From assembly GCA_946537975.1 (NCBI GenBank), contig CAMNGG010000252.1, forward strand, positions 1-55,532: DNA of 55,532 nt, in the 5' to 3' direction. The notes below the pieces were generated by a model. That model did no database searches. It had not been told where the DNA came from and was given only the letters and a program-made list of their open reading frames with translations. Both the position numbers and the translations under genes were made by a program. The stretch is from an uncultured Treponema sp. (lineage in GTDB: Bacteria > Spirochaetota > Spirochaetia > Treponematales > Treponemataceae). Below, piece by piece: positions 32,744-41,500 of this stretch (positions are counted from its first letter, which is position 1; every line of letters starts with the position of its first letter).

Positions 32744-33550
32744 TTAATTTTTTGTAAATGTAATTTGAGTATTTTGCGGCAAACCTATAAAGTTAGTCAG
32801 AACTAATGTATTTCCATTCAGATTATATGTACAAGTACTTGAAAGATTTTGATTTTGAGTAGTGTTTACGATATTCAATGTTGTTGCGCTTTGTATGCTC
32901 CAGGTAAAAGTATTTTCACCTTGATTTCCTGTTTTATAACATCTACCTGTACCATCGCTACGGAACTGAATTGTATTAATAAGACCATTTGTATACGTTG
33001 TAGTCCAAGAACCTATAAATGCCGTAACTGAAGGTATTTGATTATTTCCACCATTCCCACCACCGTTATTGCCGCCACCGTTACTTCCGCCGTTGTTACC
33101 ACCATTATTACCTGAATTGTTTCCAAATACTACTGTACATTCATTAGATTCTACATTTGCAGTTTCATTAAACAGTGTTATTGTTATAGTTCCTGAGTTT
33201 GCAGAAAAAAGGCTGATTTGATTTTCTCTATAATTATAATCTGCACGAGTAAGCTGGAGATTAGACGGGTTTGATTTAATTTTAATTTTGTATGTATCTG
33301 AACTATAGCAGGCAAATCTGTTTATATTAGATATAGTTCCGGTAACATTGCAATTAAGATTTACATTGTAATCTAAAAGAGTAATCGAGCAATTACTTCT
33401 TGGTGTTGAAGAACCAGAATTTGTTGTTCCTGTTGGATTTGAATTATTTTGTGAATTATCTGCAGGGCTTGTATTTGTCGGATTTGAACAGGCAACAAAT
33501 AAATTTATTAATAAAAGAATTGATAATGATGTTTTAAATATCTTTTTCAT
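32744..33550 (-). CDS. Lipoprotein with Asn/Gly linker and lipocalin-like C-terminal domain
   Basis: 268 aa from ATG 33550 (AGGAGTGCTATAACT before it). Signal peptide with lipobox FVAC (Cys about 23), a Ser/Asn/Thr-rich spacer, an all-beta domain, then a GGN repeat linker (GNNGGSNGGGNNGGGNGG). The C-terminal 95 residues (FIGSWTTTYTNG..., FRSDGTGRCY, NLNGNTLVLTNF) look like the small lipocalin-like domains frequent in Treponema lipoproteins. Surface cargo; ligand unknown. Confidence 0.7.
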   Translation of the reverse strand: MKKIFKTSLSILLLINLFVACSNPTNTSPADNSQNNSNPTGTTNSGSSTPRSNCSITLLDYNVNLNCNVTGTISNINRFACYSSDTYKIKIKSNPSNLQLTRADYNYRENQISLFSANSGTITITLFNETANVESNECTVVFGNNSGNNGGNNGGSNGGGNNGGGNGGNNQIPSVTAFIGSWTTTYTNGLINTIQFRSDGTGRCYKTGNQGENTFTWSIQSATTLNIVNTTQNQNLSSTCTYNLNGNTLVLTNFIGLPQNTQITFTKN

Positions 33551-33579
33551 AGTTATAGCACTCCTATAATTATTCAGTG

Positions 33580-33597
33580 AAGCGCAGGTCTGCGCTC
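33580..33597. repeat. 18-bp element palindrome, copy 15 (centre GT)
   Basis: AAGCGCAGGTCTGCGCTC, immediately downstream of the stop codon of the minus-strand gene at 33598 and upstream of the lipoprotein gene. Confidence 0.95.
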
Positions 33598-34089
33598 TTA
33601 TTTTTCTGCGATGAACCAATCTATAACTGGCAAAATGTCTTTTAATTTTCTTATTAGGATAGGAGAAATAATGTTTCTTCCGTCAAGAAGATGTCCGAAA
33701 TTTTGCAGATACAAAAGGCTCTTATCACCAAAATTCTCAGTACAAAACTTACTGAGTAATTTGTCGTTACGAAGTTGATCCAACTTCTTATAATTTAAGC
33801 TCTTTGTAATATCTGTTACATATCTATCCTTTGGAAGCGGTGTGCCTTTTTTGCCTTCGGTTTCCTGGTAAAACCAGTCCGTAGGTTCCACAAACGGTAG
33901 CATTGAATATATGAAATTCAATGAAGGAGTTATATATTTTCCGGTGGCAACTTTCATAAGGTAACCTACGGAAAATTTTTTATTTAGCTTTTCGTTCCAG
34001 AACTCTGTTATTTTTCTTTTATCACAAATATTTAATAAATACAACTGTCCAAGCGATAACTCAGACCTTTCTATATACAATTTTGCCAT
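33598..34089 (-). CDS. HTH-like protein of unknown function, 163 aa
   Basis: Residues about 35-65 (KKFSVGYLMKVATGKYITPSLNFIYSMLPFV) have the spacing of an XRE-type helix-turn-helix with recognition helix near SVGYLMKVATGKY. The rest is unassigned and rich in basic and aromatic residues. ATG 34089 follows AAAGGGTGCTGTATT. Co-directional with two upstream genes in a cargo operon that includes a PilZ-like protein. A regulator is plausible, not proven. Confidence 0.5.
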   Translation of the reverse strand: MAKLYIERSELSLGQLYLLNICDKRKITEFWNEKLNKKFSVGYLMKVATGKYITPSLNFIYSMLPFVEPTDWFYQETEGKKGTPLPKDRYVTDITKSLNYKKLDQLRNDKLLSKFCTENFGDKSLLYLQNFGHLLDGRNIISPILIRKLKDILPVIDWFIAEK

Positions 34090-34106
34090 AATACAGCACC
34101 CTTTAA

Positions 34107-34790
34107 TCAGTATAACTGATTTTCTAAGTAATCGCCATATTCAACAATATGATTGCACCACGAAAGACTTAAAGGTTCTAAAAAACGTATTGAATATCTG
34201 AAATATCCGCCTGCGGCAGAATCAGCGCTTATGACAATACCTGGTAATTTTAGTTTTTCTTCTTCAAAATCGCAGAGTAGAGAAGCTTTATCACCAATCT
34301 TTATCAAAGAACGATTTCCTGTAAGCATAGCTCCATGGATAGAAGCATTGGAAATAATGCATTTGATGTTTCCGTTGGTAAATAAAAGATTCAAATCAGG
34401 CCTGGCAAGTCCGAAGATATTCCAGTTTTTCATTCCAATATCATAACGGAATTCCCTTCGGCTATCAGATTTCTTTAGAATCTCATTTATTTTTATAAGT
34501 TCTTTCTCGAAGTCCTGTGGCAATGGATCTTCAAAAAATAATGTAAAACTGTTATTCATAGAGAAATCTTTTATAACGGAAACAAATATTTCTATTCTAC
34601 GTTTTATTAAAGTATTTTTATTTTCTGTATCTATTGTCAAAATTCCATTTTCCGGAAGCTCGTTACCACAAACAACAGTTGTCTTTTCTGTTGTAAAGTT
34701 TTCAGGTCGTAGTATTGTCGTTATACCGCCGAATGAACGAAAATAAATATTCTTAATGTTTAATCTTTCGAAGAATTCTTTTGATACCAT
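34107..34790 (-). CDS. PilZ-like (c-di-GMP receptor type) protein
   Basis: 227 aa, start behind AGGAAGTAGA. The C-terminal half has RREFRYDIGMKNW (about 129-141), ISNASIHGAMLTG (about 164-176) and a late GYFRYSIRFLEPLS strand, matching the PilZ layout RxxxR...(D/N)xSxxG; Ser-Ile-His-Gly stands at the second motif. PilZ proteins are common in Treponema and link c-di-GMP to motility and surface traits. The N-terminal half is unassigned. On an ICE it could adjust host behaviour during transfer. Confidence 0.6.
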   Translation of the reverse strand: MVSKEFFERLNIKNIYFRSFGGITTILRPENFTTEKTTVVCGNELPENGILTIDTENKNTLIKRRIEIFVSVIKDFSMNNSFTLFFEDPLPQDFEKELIKINEILKKSDSRREFRYDIGMKNWNIFGLARPDLNLLFTNGNIKCIISNASIHGAMLTGNRSLIKIGDKASLLCDFEEEKLKLPGIVISADSAAGGYFRYSIRFLEPLSLSWCNHIVEYGDYLENQLY

Positions 34791-34798
34791 TCTACTTC

Positions 34799-35236
34799 CT
34801 ACTTGTATTTGATTTTATAATTATATCTCTTGGTAAGAGTTTCAATATTGTATGAATTGTTTTTACCTTTTTTGCAAAGGTATGCAAGTTGCCAGAAATA
34901 AGAAGCAGGAAGCTTATAAACCTCTCCTTCAGTTTTTTGATTCAGATAGTCCATAGCTCTCTTGAATCTGTCGAAGCTTCTTCTTCCTTCTAAAATCGAA
35001 ATTATTGAAAACTCTTTATTAACATTATACAGGCTAAAAAGATTCTTGCTACATTTTTCTTTACTGCAACAAATATATATTCTTGCATGATGTGGAAAAT
35101 GATAATAAAGAATGAAAGGGTAATTATCATCTAGAGTTATTTCTGATTGATGATTGTCTATGTGCTTAGAAACAAATACACCTTCTGCGTAAATATGATA
35201 ATAATTTTCTTCTGATGGAATTAAAACAGAAATCAT
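34799..35236 (-). CDS. Hypothetical protein, 145 aa
   Basis: First gene of the minus-strand cargo operon. N-terminal strands (VLIPSEENYYHIYAEGVFVSK) and a CCSKEKC cluster (about 56-62), then a helical C-terminus (SFDRFKRAMDYLNQK). There is no ribosome site before the ATG; the -10 box lies 7 bases upstream, so a leaderless mRNA is likely. No family recognised. Confidence 0.55.
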   Translation of the reverse strand: MISVLIPSEENYYHIYAEGVFVSKHIDNHQSEITLDDNYPFILYYHFPHHARIYICCSKEKCSKNLFSLYNVNKEFSIISILEGRRSFDRFKRAMDYLNQKTEGEVYKLPASYFWQLAYLCKKGKNNSYNIETLTKRYNYKIKYK

Positions 35237-35243
35237 TAATTAA

Positions 35244-35272
35244 ATAATAAATAATACTAGACAAATAGTCAA
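35244..35272 (-). promoter_or_regulatory. Promoter of the minus-strand cargo operon (leaderless type)
   Basis: On the minus strand: TTGACT (35272-35267), 17-base spacer, TATTAT (35249-35244), then 7 bases to ATG 35236, with no ribosome site between. Confidence 0.6.
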
Positions 35273-35316
35273 GTTAGGGTTATATTATATGTATCAGAGT
35301 GCTGTAAGGAGATTAT

Positions 35317-36498
35317 ATGAGTGATGTTAACACATCAACAAAACCTGGCACTACTGCGCCTTCAAAGAAAAATCCGTACAAGGAAGCTATCCTCAACAAC
35401 TGCAATGCGCTTCGTGATGCAAATGAAAATGGTACTGCCTGCTATCTTGGCGGAACAGAAAGAGATGGTAAACTTGTAATCAAAGCTGAAAAGCCTATTA
35501 CAAATGCCATTAACGGAAATGAGATTAAAGGTACTAATCAGCTTATTCTTCAGAACGCATTCAAAGCCGCAGGTCTTAAAGACCGTGAAGTTCTTACTTT
35601 TGAACAGGCTCAAAAGAATGGAATCCTTATCAGAAAGAACAGCCCTAATGTAAACATTACGCTTTCAACTTCTTTCAACAAGGAAACAAATTCCTGGAAT
35701 CCAAATCTCATACGTGAGTTCCCAAAATCAAGTTGTTTTGTTCTTGATAAAGACGGAAAGCCAATGTCACCTGCAGGAACTTTTGCCCTTGCAAAAGAAA
35801 ACTCTGAACGTTTTTCAAAGGTGAATAAGAACAGAGCTTTTGCCCACAATGAAAAAACAACTTCTGAACAGAGAGATAAGCTTCTCGAAAACAATGCCTA
35901 TGAACATAAGAGAGCCATTGATTATCTTACAGTTACAGGCGGCAATGTTGATGAATACAGACAGAAGTTTCTTTTTTTACCACCTATTGAGGAACTCGAG
36001 GGTATAACTGAAGAAAGTTATAATGCTCGTAAAAAAATTATTGAAAAAGAAAAAGAAATGCTTGCTCAGCTTGAAGCAAAATATCCAACTCCTCAAACTC
36101 TTGAACAGCAGAAATACAGAGCATACAGTGATGAAAAGCGCCTTGCAGAATATAAAAAAGAACACACAACAGAAACTCCTGTAATTGACGCAACAAACAC
36201 ACATGATCCAGTTGATTATGTCGGCAAGTATATGGCCGCTTGTAAGCTCGAAGCTGAGTTTGTTACAGACAAAGAATCGCAGAGAGAAGTGCAGAGCCGC
36301 ATTTCTCAGAACCTGCAGAAAAGCTTTGATGAAAACAATTACAATTCTGCCTTTACCTTTGGCGCTGAATGCGAGGAACGTGCGAAAGCCGTTATTTCTG
36401 ATTTTCGCAAACAGTCTCGCGAGCAGCAGAGAGGTGTCGCAGTCGAACGATCTGTTACTCAGGAACGACCCGAGCAGAACATAGAAATGACACTCTAA
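35317..36498 (+). CDS. ArdC-like antirestriction / ssDNA-binding domain protein
   Basis: 393 aa, ATG behind TAAGGAGATTAT. The N-terminal 120 residues (NPYKEAILNNCNALRDANENG, GTNQLILQNAF, REVLTFEQAQKNGILIRKNS) follow the ArdC-N layout of a conserved NP-Y start, G-N-x-L motif and TF-QA...G--I-K. ArdC-type proteins coat incoming single strands and protect against restriction. The C-terminal 200 residues are charged coiled coil and lack an obvious HExxH zinc site. It opens the final operon with the methylase-helicase. Confidence 0.55.
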   Translation: MSDVNTSTKPGTTAPSKKNPYKEAILNNCNALRDANENGTACYLGGTERDGKLVIKAEKPITNAINGNEIKGTNQLILQNAFKAAGLKDREVLTFEQAQKNGILIRKNSPNVNITLSTSFNKETNSWNPNLIREFPKSSCFVLDKDGKPMSPAGTFALAKENSERFSKVNKNRAFAHNEKTTSEQRDKLLENNAYEHKRAIDYLTVTGGNVDEYRQKFLFLPPIEELEGITEESYNARKKIIEKEKEMLAQLEAKYPTPQTLEQQKYRAYSDEKRLAEYKKEHTTETPVIDATNTHDPVDYVGKYMAACKLEAEFVTDKESQREVQSRISQNLQKSFDENNYNSAFTFGAECEERAKAVISDFRKQSREQQRGVAVERSVTQERPEQNIEMTL

Positions 36499-36532
36499 TC
36501 AAAAATCCTCTTGTTTTGTCCTGTTGGAAATT

Positions 36533-36564
36533 ATCTGCATAGTTTTATAACTGTGCAGATTTTT
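36533..36564 (+). terminator. Stem-loop terminator or attenuator
   Basis: ATCTGCA (36533-36539) pairs with TGCAGAT (36554-36560), continued by AGTT/AACT, loop TTAT, then TTTT. It lies between the ArdC-like gene and the 588-aa gene. Confidence 0.7.
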
Positions 36565-36603
36565 CCTGCGGGATTTATTTTTTTTTAGTCAAAGGTAAAG
36601 AAA

Positions 36604-38370
36604 ATGGCAGAATTAAATAAATCTAACAAACAGACAATTAATGTAAATACATATCGATTTGCAGGTGGCCAAACACTAGATGAAATCTTAAAATCACAGA
36701 CAAGCTGGGCTACGGATGAGCAATGTCTTTTAAATATGATTGATAGTGACTGGCGTGCCGTTGAAGATTTTATTACAGAAAAAGAAAAAGAACTTGCAAA
36801 AAAAATTCAAGCAGCTGCTAACAATCCTGAAACAGACTTAAAACTTCTTGCAGTACAGTCTGAAGTGGCAACTCAGTATTTGTGTCAGAAGCATACAAAT
36901 CAAGAGCTTTGGGAAAAAGCAAGAAATGACACAAATGGAAGGACAAGACCTTATTCTAAGGATGTCGTGAACGTTGAAAACCAGATTAACTTTCCGTACG
37001 AACTTCCTTCCTGGATAAAAAATAGTATTGAAGAAATACCTAGTAACTGGTTTGAAAAAACTCCTCAGCAGCTACAGAAAGAACAAGACAAAGAAGAAAA
37101 ACTTATAACAGAAATAGCAGCCTTTGAATATGAAGGACTCACATATATTCCTGTAAGAGCTTTTACTGACAACGAAAAAAATCTTGTTAATAATCGTAAT
37201 GCAAAACAAATATGGAATGGAGCAATTATTGAAAAGCCGAAAAATGGTGAACAATATAGTTTAGAAGATTTCAAAACAAAATCAAAGACAAAAGATACAG
37301 ACATTTTTTATTGTGTTGAAAGAGCAAAATTTTTTTCTCCTATTGAAAATGGAATTATTAATCTTAATGTTGATTCATTGAATAATCATTTTGATGATGA
37401 TTTGAATAAGTTTAAAAATACATCAATAGTTCAAGATTTTATAAAAAATCATAGACCTTTAGTATTTGACAAGGAAAAAGATACTAAGTTGATGACAAAT
37501 ATAAGTAGTGTAATTACAGAAAGTGATGTTTTTTTAGAAAAAAATGAAACTCTCGGTGAGGTACGAATAAAATTTGGAAGTTTTAAAAGCGGTGGTGTAA
37601 ATCATATTATTCAACGACGTATGGATAAAATGGTAAAGCATGAAGGAATTGATATTGAAACTGCCCAAAAAGAAACTACAGCTATTTTATTTATGTCATT
37701 AAAAAATGTTTCAGAAGCTCCTGCTACAAAAGAAACAAGTGGCCGTTATGCTATTTATAAAAACGGAATAAAAACAATCGTGGGTACTGATAAAAATGGA
37801 AGATATGTTGTTACTGGATTTGATTTTGATGATACAAAATCAGAAGCGGCAGAAGCCATACGAGCGGTGAACGCTCAATATGGATACACACCTGAGTTTC
37901 TCGAAATATACGCTCAAGTGGGAGCTGCTTACGCTTCCATGAATAATATAGCTCAACTGAATTCTGTTGTCAATGAAAATAAAATTCTTAAACAGAAACT
38001 TGAAAACGCAGACAAAACTATTCAAGAACAAAACAAAGAACTCGATATTTGGACAGCTAAAGCTGAAGCTGATAATAAAACAATACAAAATCTAAATGAA
38101 CAGCTTGAACAGGAAAAAGCCTATCATACTTCTAGTTGTGTTATAACAGTTCCTCAACGAGATTCAAATGGAAATGAAATTATAGGTAAAGACGGTAAAC
38201 CTCTTACTGCAAAACTTAATTGTACTGAAGGTGTAGATGCTGCTTTAGGCAAGCTATCAAAGAAGTGTGTGGATTTAACTTTAGAAAATCAACGACTTCA
38301 GGAAGAACTTGATAGAGTAAATAATAGGAACTCAAATTCACAATCAGATAATTCATCCTGGAGCGATTAA
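36604..38370 (+). CDS. Large hypothetical protein with C-terminal domain shared with the 17.1-kb gene
   Basis: 588 aa, ATG behind AAAGGTAAAGAAA. The N-terminal 400 residues are not recognised (YEGLTYIPVRAFTDNEKNLV; VRIKFGSFKSGGVNHIIQRRMDKMVKH, about 320-345, resembles PBECR/LPD nuclease-like modules). A coiled coil (about 455-510) precedes the last 80 residues (SCVITVPQRDSNGNEIIGKD...LTAKLNCTEGVDAALGKL). These align with the end of the LPD3-like protein, including the xTAxLxC and ALG motifs and an S/N/D-rich tail. A common targeting or partner-binding tail is a reasonable inference. Confidence 0.6.
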   Translation: MAELNKSNKQTINVNTYRFAGGQTLDEILKSQTSWATDEQCLLNMIDSDWRAVEDFITEKEKELAKKIQAAANNPETDLKLLAVQSEVATQYLCQKHTNQELWEKARNDTNGRTRPYSKDVVNVENQINFPYELPSWIKNSIEEIPSNWFEKTPQQLQKEQDKEEKLITEIAAFEYEGLTYIPVRAFTDNEKNLVNNRNAKQIWNGAIIEKPKNGEQYSLEDFKTKSKTKDTDIFYCVERAKFFSPIENGIINLNVDSLNNHFDDDLNKFKNTSIVQDFIKNHRPLVFDKEKDTKLMTNISSVITESDVFLEKNETLGEVRIKFGSFKSGGVNHIIQRRMDKMVKHEGIDIETAQKETTAILFMSLKNVSEAPATKETSGRYAIYKNGIKTIVGTDKNGRYVVTGFDFDDTKSEAAEAIRAVNAQYGYTPEFLEIYAQVGAAYASMNNIAQLNSVVNENKILKQKLENADKTIQEQNKELDIWTAKAEADNKTIQNLNEQLEQEKAYHTSSCVITVPQRDSNGNEIIGKDGKPLTAKLNCTEGVDAALGKLSKKCVDLTLENQRLQEELDRVNNRNSNSQSDNSSWSD

Positions 38371-38391
38371 GAAAATCCGGACAAAACAACC

Positions 38392-38409
38392 GAGCGCAGG
38401 TCTGCGCTC
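38392..38409. repeat. 18-bp element palindrome, copy 16 (centre GT)
   Basis: GAGCGCAGGTCTGCGCTC, 21 bases after the 588-aa gene's stop and 17 bases before AAGGAG of the next small gene. Confidence 0.95.
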
Positions 38410-38437
38410 TAACTTATAAAACACAAGGAGTAAATAT

Positions 38438-38563
38438 ATGAAACTAACATTTGAACAGTTAAAGAAATTTATCGAAAAGATTATTCCGGAAGGAAAAAAA
38501 CTTTCTGACAAAAAAATAAAAGAGATTGCAGAAATTTATTCAACTGCAACAGAAGCAAAATAA
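38438..38563 (+). CDS. Small hypothetical protein, 41 aa
   Basis: ACAAGGAGTAAATAT before the ATG. The product (KLTFEQLKKFIEKIIPEGKK...) is a short charged helical protein. No family recognised. Its stop lies 13 bases before the giant gene's start, with the AACCAGGAG ribosome site between, so they are co-transcribed. Confidence 0.55.
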   Translation: MKLTFEQLKKFIEKIIPEGKKLSDKKIKEIAEIYSTATEAK

Positions 38564-38576
38564 CCAGGAGAAAACT

Positions 38577-41500
38577 ATGAAAATTGAACTTATCGAAAAT
38601 ACAGAATTTGGCTTTTACAATATTAAATTCAGCTCTAGACCTGATTATGAACACAATGCAGATATGCTCAATGAACTTAAAGCTAATGGCTGGGCATGGA
38701 GTAGACACAACGGTGTTTGGTATCCTCGAACAAATGAAGCAAAATCCAAAGCGAATAATTTTGCGACTGAGTTCGCAAAGAAATATAACGAGCCTGAGAA
38801 ATCATTCGGACAGGAACTTTTTGAACGTACTCAGCGCATAGACGAGTGGAAGAAAGAACATCTTCCGCAGGAGCAAAATAACGAGCCTGTACACGAAGAA
38901 ACTAAGTTTGTTGAACTTAATGATAATCAGAAGAAAGTTTACGAGCTTTTGAAAGCTACGAATAATTTTTCAGAAAGTCAGATTTTGGAAATGGTATCAA
39001 AAATTGATACTGCATATCAGACAGAGAACTTTGATATTCCTGAATTGTCCTGGGAAGAAATTAAGTCTTTTATTCATGCAGATGATTCTTTTGATTTAGC
39101 AAAAGACCTGCGTAATGTTTACAATCCAAATATTTCAGAAACCTATAACAAAATAAATGTAGTTTACAACTATATTCACGATTTAATGGATTTTGACGTT
39201 CTTGGGGAAAATCAATATGAGCGTAACGCAGACGCAGAATATCATACAATGTGTGAATATATACGTCATGATATTTTACAGCCTGTTTGTGAAAATATTG
39301 TAATGGGTAGATACAGTGATTTTTTTGATATGCAGGAAGATTTTATTTCCAGACGTGAAGAAAAGATTGCTGATATTTCAAAATCATATATGGAAAATCC
39401 TGCTATTAAAGAGCAGTATATCGGAATGAAACGAGCAGAGCTTCTTAAAAAAGCTCCGGAAATACTCAAAGGTCGTGAGTTCAATTCCTGGATTTTAAAT
39501 GTTGATAATGACGGTCATTTCCTTTTCTACGAAAGCAACGGTTATCTTAAATCAGAATTTCTTAATGAAGATAAATACAATACAGTAAAAGATTTTCTTT
39601 CCAAGGTAGAAGAACTTGATTTGCTTGAAGAAAGTTCAAAGCAGTTGAAAGAAGAATATACCAAAATGCACAGTCTTTTGGAAAAGCCGCCAGTACAGAT
39701 TCAGGAAGAACTTATTGCAAAAGAGGTTGAGGAAGAACTTTCAAATGCAGATGAAGAAATTGATACATCAATATCAGAGTATAATGACCTTGGAATTGAT
39801 ACACGTACAGGCGAGCTTTGGAACGGAGAAGAAAGTGAAGATATTTCTGAACCTGAAACACAGGAAGAAGAATCTACTGAACTCACACAGACAGATCTGG
39901 ATAATGCAACAAAGGTTATTCCTGAAAATCAGTATCAGTTTATGCTCGAAAATGCTGCAGGAGAAGAAGCAGAATACTTCAAGCAGAAGCTCAAAAATAT
40001 GGCGACAATCTGTGCAGATTTACAGAAACATTCAAACAAGGAAAATGTAAACAAGGATGGCTCTCACCCTTGTAAGCTTCATTATTTCCTTGGTAACTGC
40101 GACTGGTATATTTCAGAGCTTGATAATGACGGAATCGGCTTTGGTTACTGTATTCTCAATGGCGACCTTTATAATTCAGAGTGGGGAAGTGTAAATGTTT
40201 GTGGAGATTCTACTTACGAACAGCCGCTTACAAAAATGTCTATCAATGTTCCTATCCGTATAAACGGCTCGGAGTTCCACCGTTCAGTATCACCTGAGCT
40301 TGATCTTCATCTTGATGAAGATACAACAATCGAAAGAGAACTTTATAAGCTCGATAGCGAATACTTTGCTGATTACAAAAAATATGCAGAAAAAGATGAA
40401 AAAATACTTGCAAAATCATCAGAAGTAAGCATTAATATTATGGAAGAAACTAATCAGAAATTGGAGGTAGAATATGGCAGTAAAACAGATATTGGATATG
40501 AACGACGAGCTGGAATTTCCAGTGGAAGCAATCTTGATCAAGGACTGGAAGAGCCTGGAGCTGAAGCAGATAGGGGAAGTGATACCGGAAGAGGACAACG
40601 TGTACTACATAGCGAGAGAGAAGAAAATGGTAGCCTGGAAAACTCCGAAGGAATTCCTGAATTGCACACTTTCGGACGGAAATCTGAAATCAGTGATCTA
40701 CATATCGAAGAAGGGCTTTCCGGCAATAATGAAATCTTACACAGCGAGAGGAGCTTTGAAGCAGGCGATTCAGATTTGCAACAAACAGGGCTGGAAAACG
40801 GACAGATTTCACATCGAGTGCGCACTGTCGAACCTGGAGATGGAACTGGAGTAAATCCAAACGAAAATACTTCCTCAGAGCCATTGCATGGTAATGAGGA
40901 AGTTATTGAAAAAGAAACTCCTGTTTACAACATCAACGGTACAGAGTATACACAGGAAACAATCGAAACTTTAATCACAGAAGATATTCAGAACGTATTA
41001 AATGACTTGAATCCTGCACCTGTAATCGAAGGTATTAGACTGTATCAGAATCCTGAACAGACTGGTAAAGTAAATATTCTCCTGCAGTATAATGCAAAAG
41101 AAAACGAAACTAACTGGCGAGAAGATAATTTGTTTAATGCCGTTATGGTTGAAAATCTCACTTTCAACGGAATGCCAGTTGATGTAAATCCAATTACACC
41201 TGAGAAATCAGGCACAATCGAGCAGTATCTTGAACACTTTGAAAGTCTTGGTGTAACCAATGAAAACGAAGCTATTGTAAAGCAGGCAGAAATGCTTGAT
41301 GAACAGTTTGACTTTGCAAAGCTTGCTGATGATATTTGTCAGCAGTCTTATGAACAAAGTGGAGCAGGTTTTAATTACTATATTTATTTTGAAGAAATTG
41401 CAGGACTTGCAGGAAAAGACGTAGCTTGGGTTAAAGAAAATATCGAGAAAATCGGAGAAGCCCTTGAAGAACATAATGATGAATTACTTCTTGATTTTAA

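Noticed and set aside
40538-40825. Minus-strand ORF opposite the nested gene
   Set aside because: No ribosome site and Ser/Pro/Leu-rich antisense composition; the plus-strand nested frame explains the region better.
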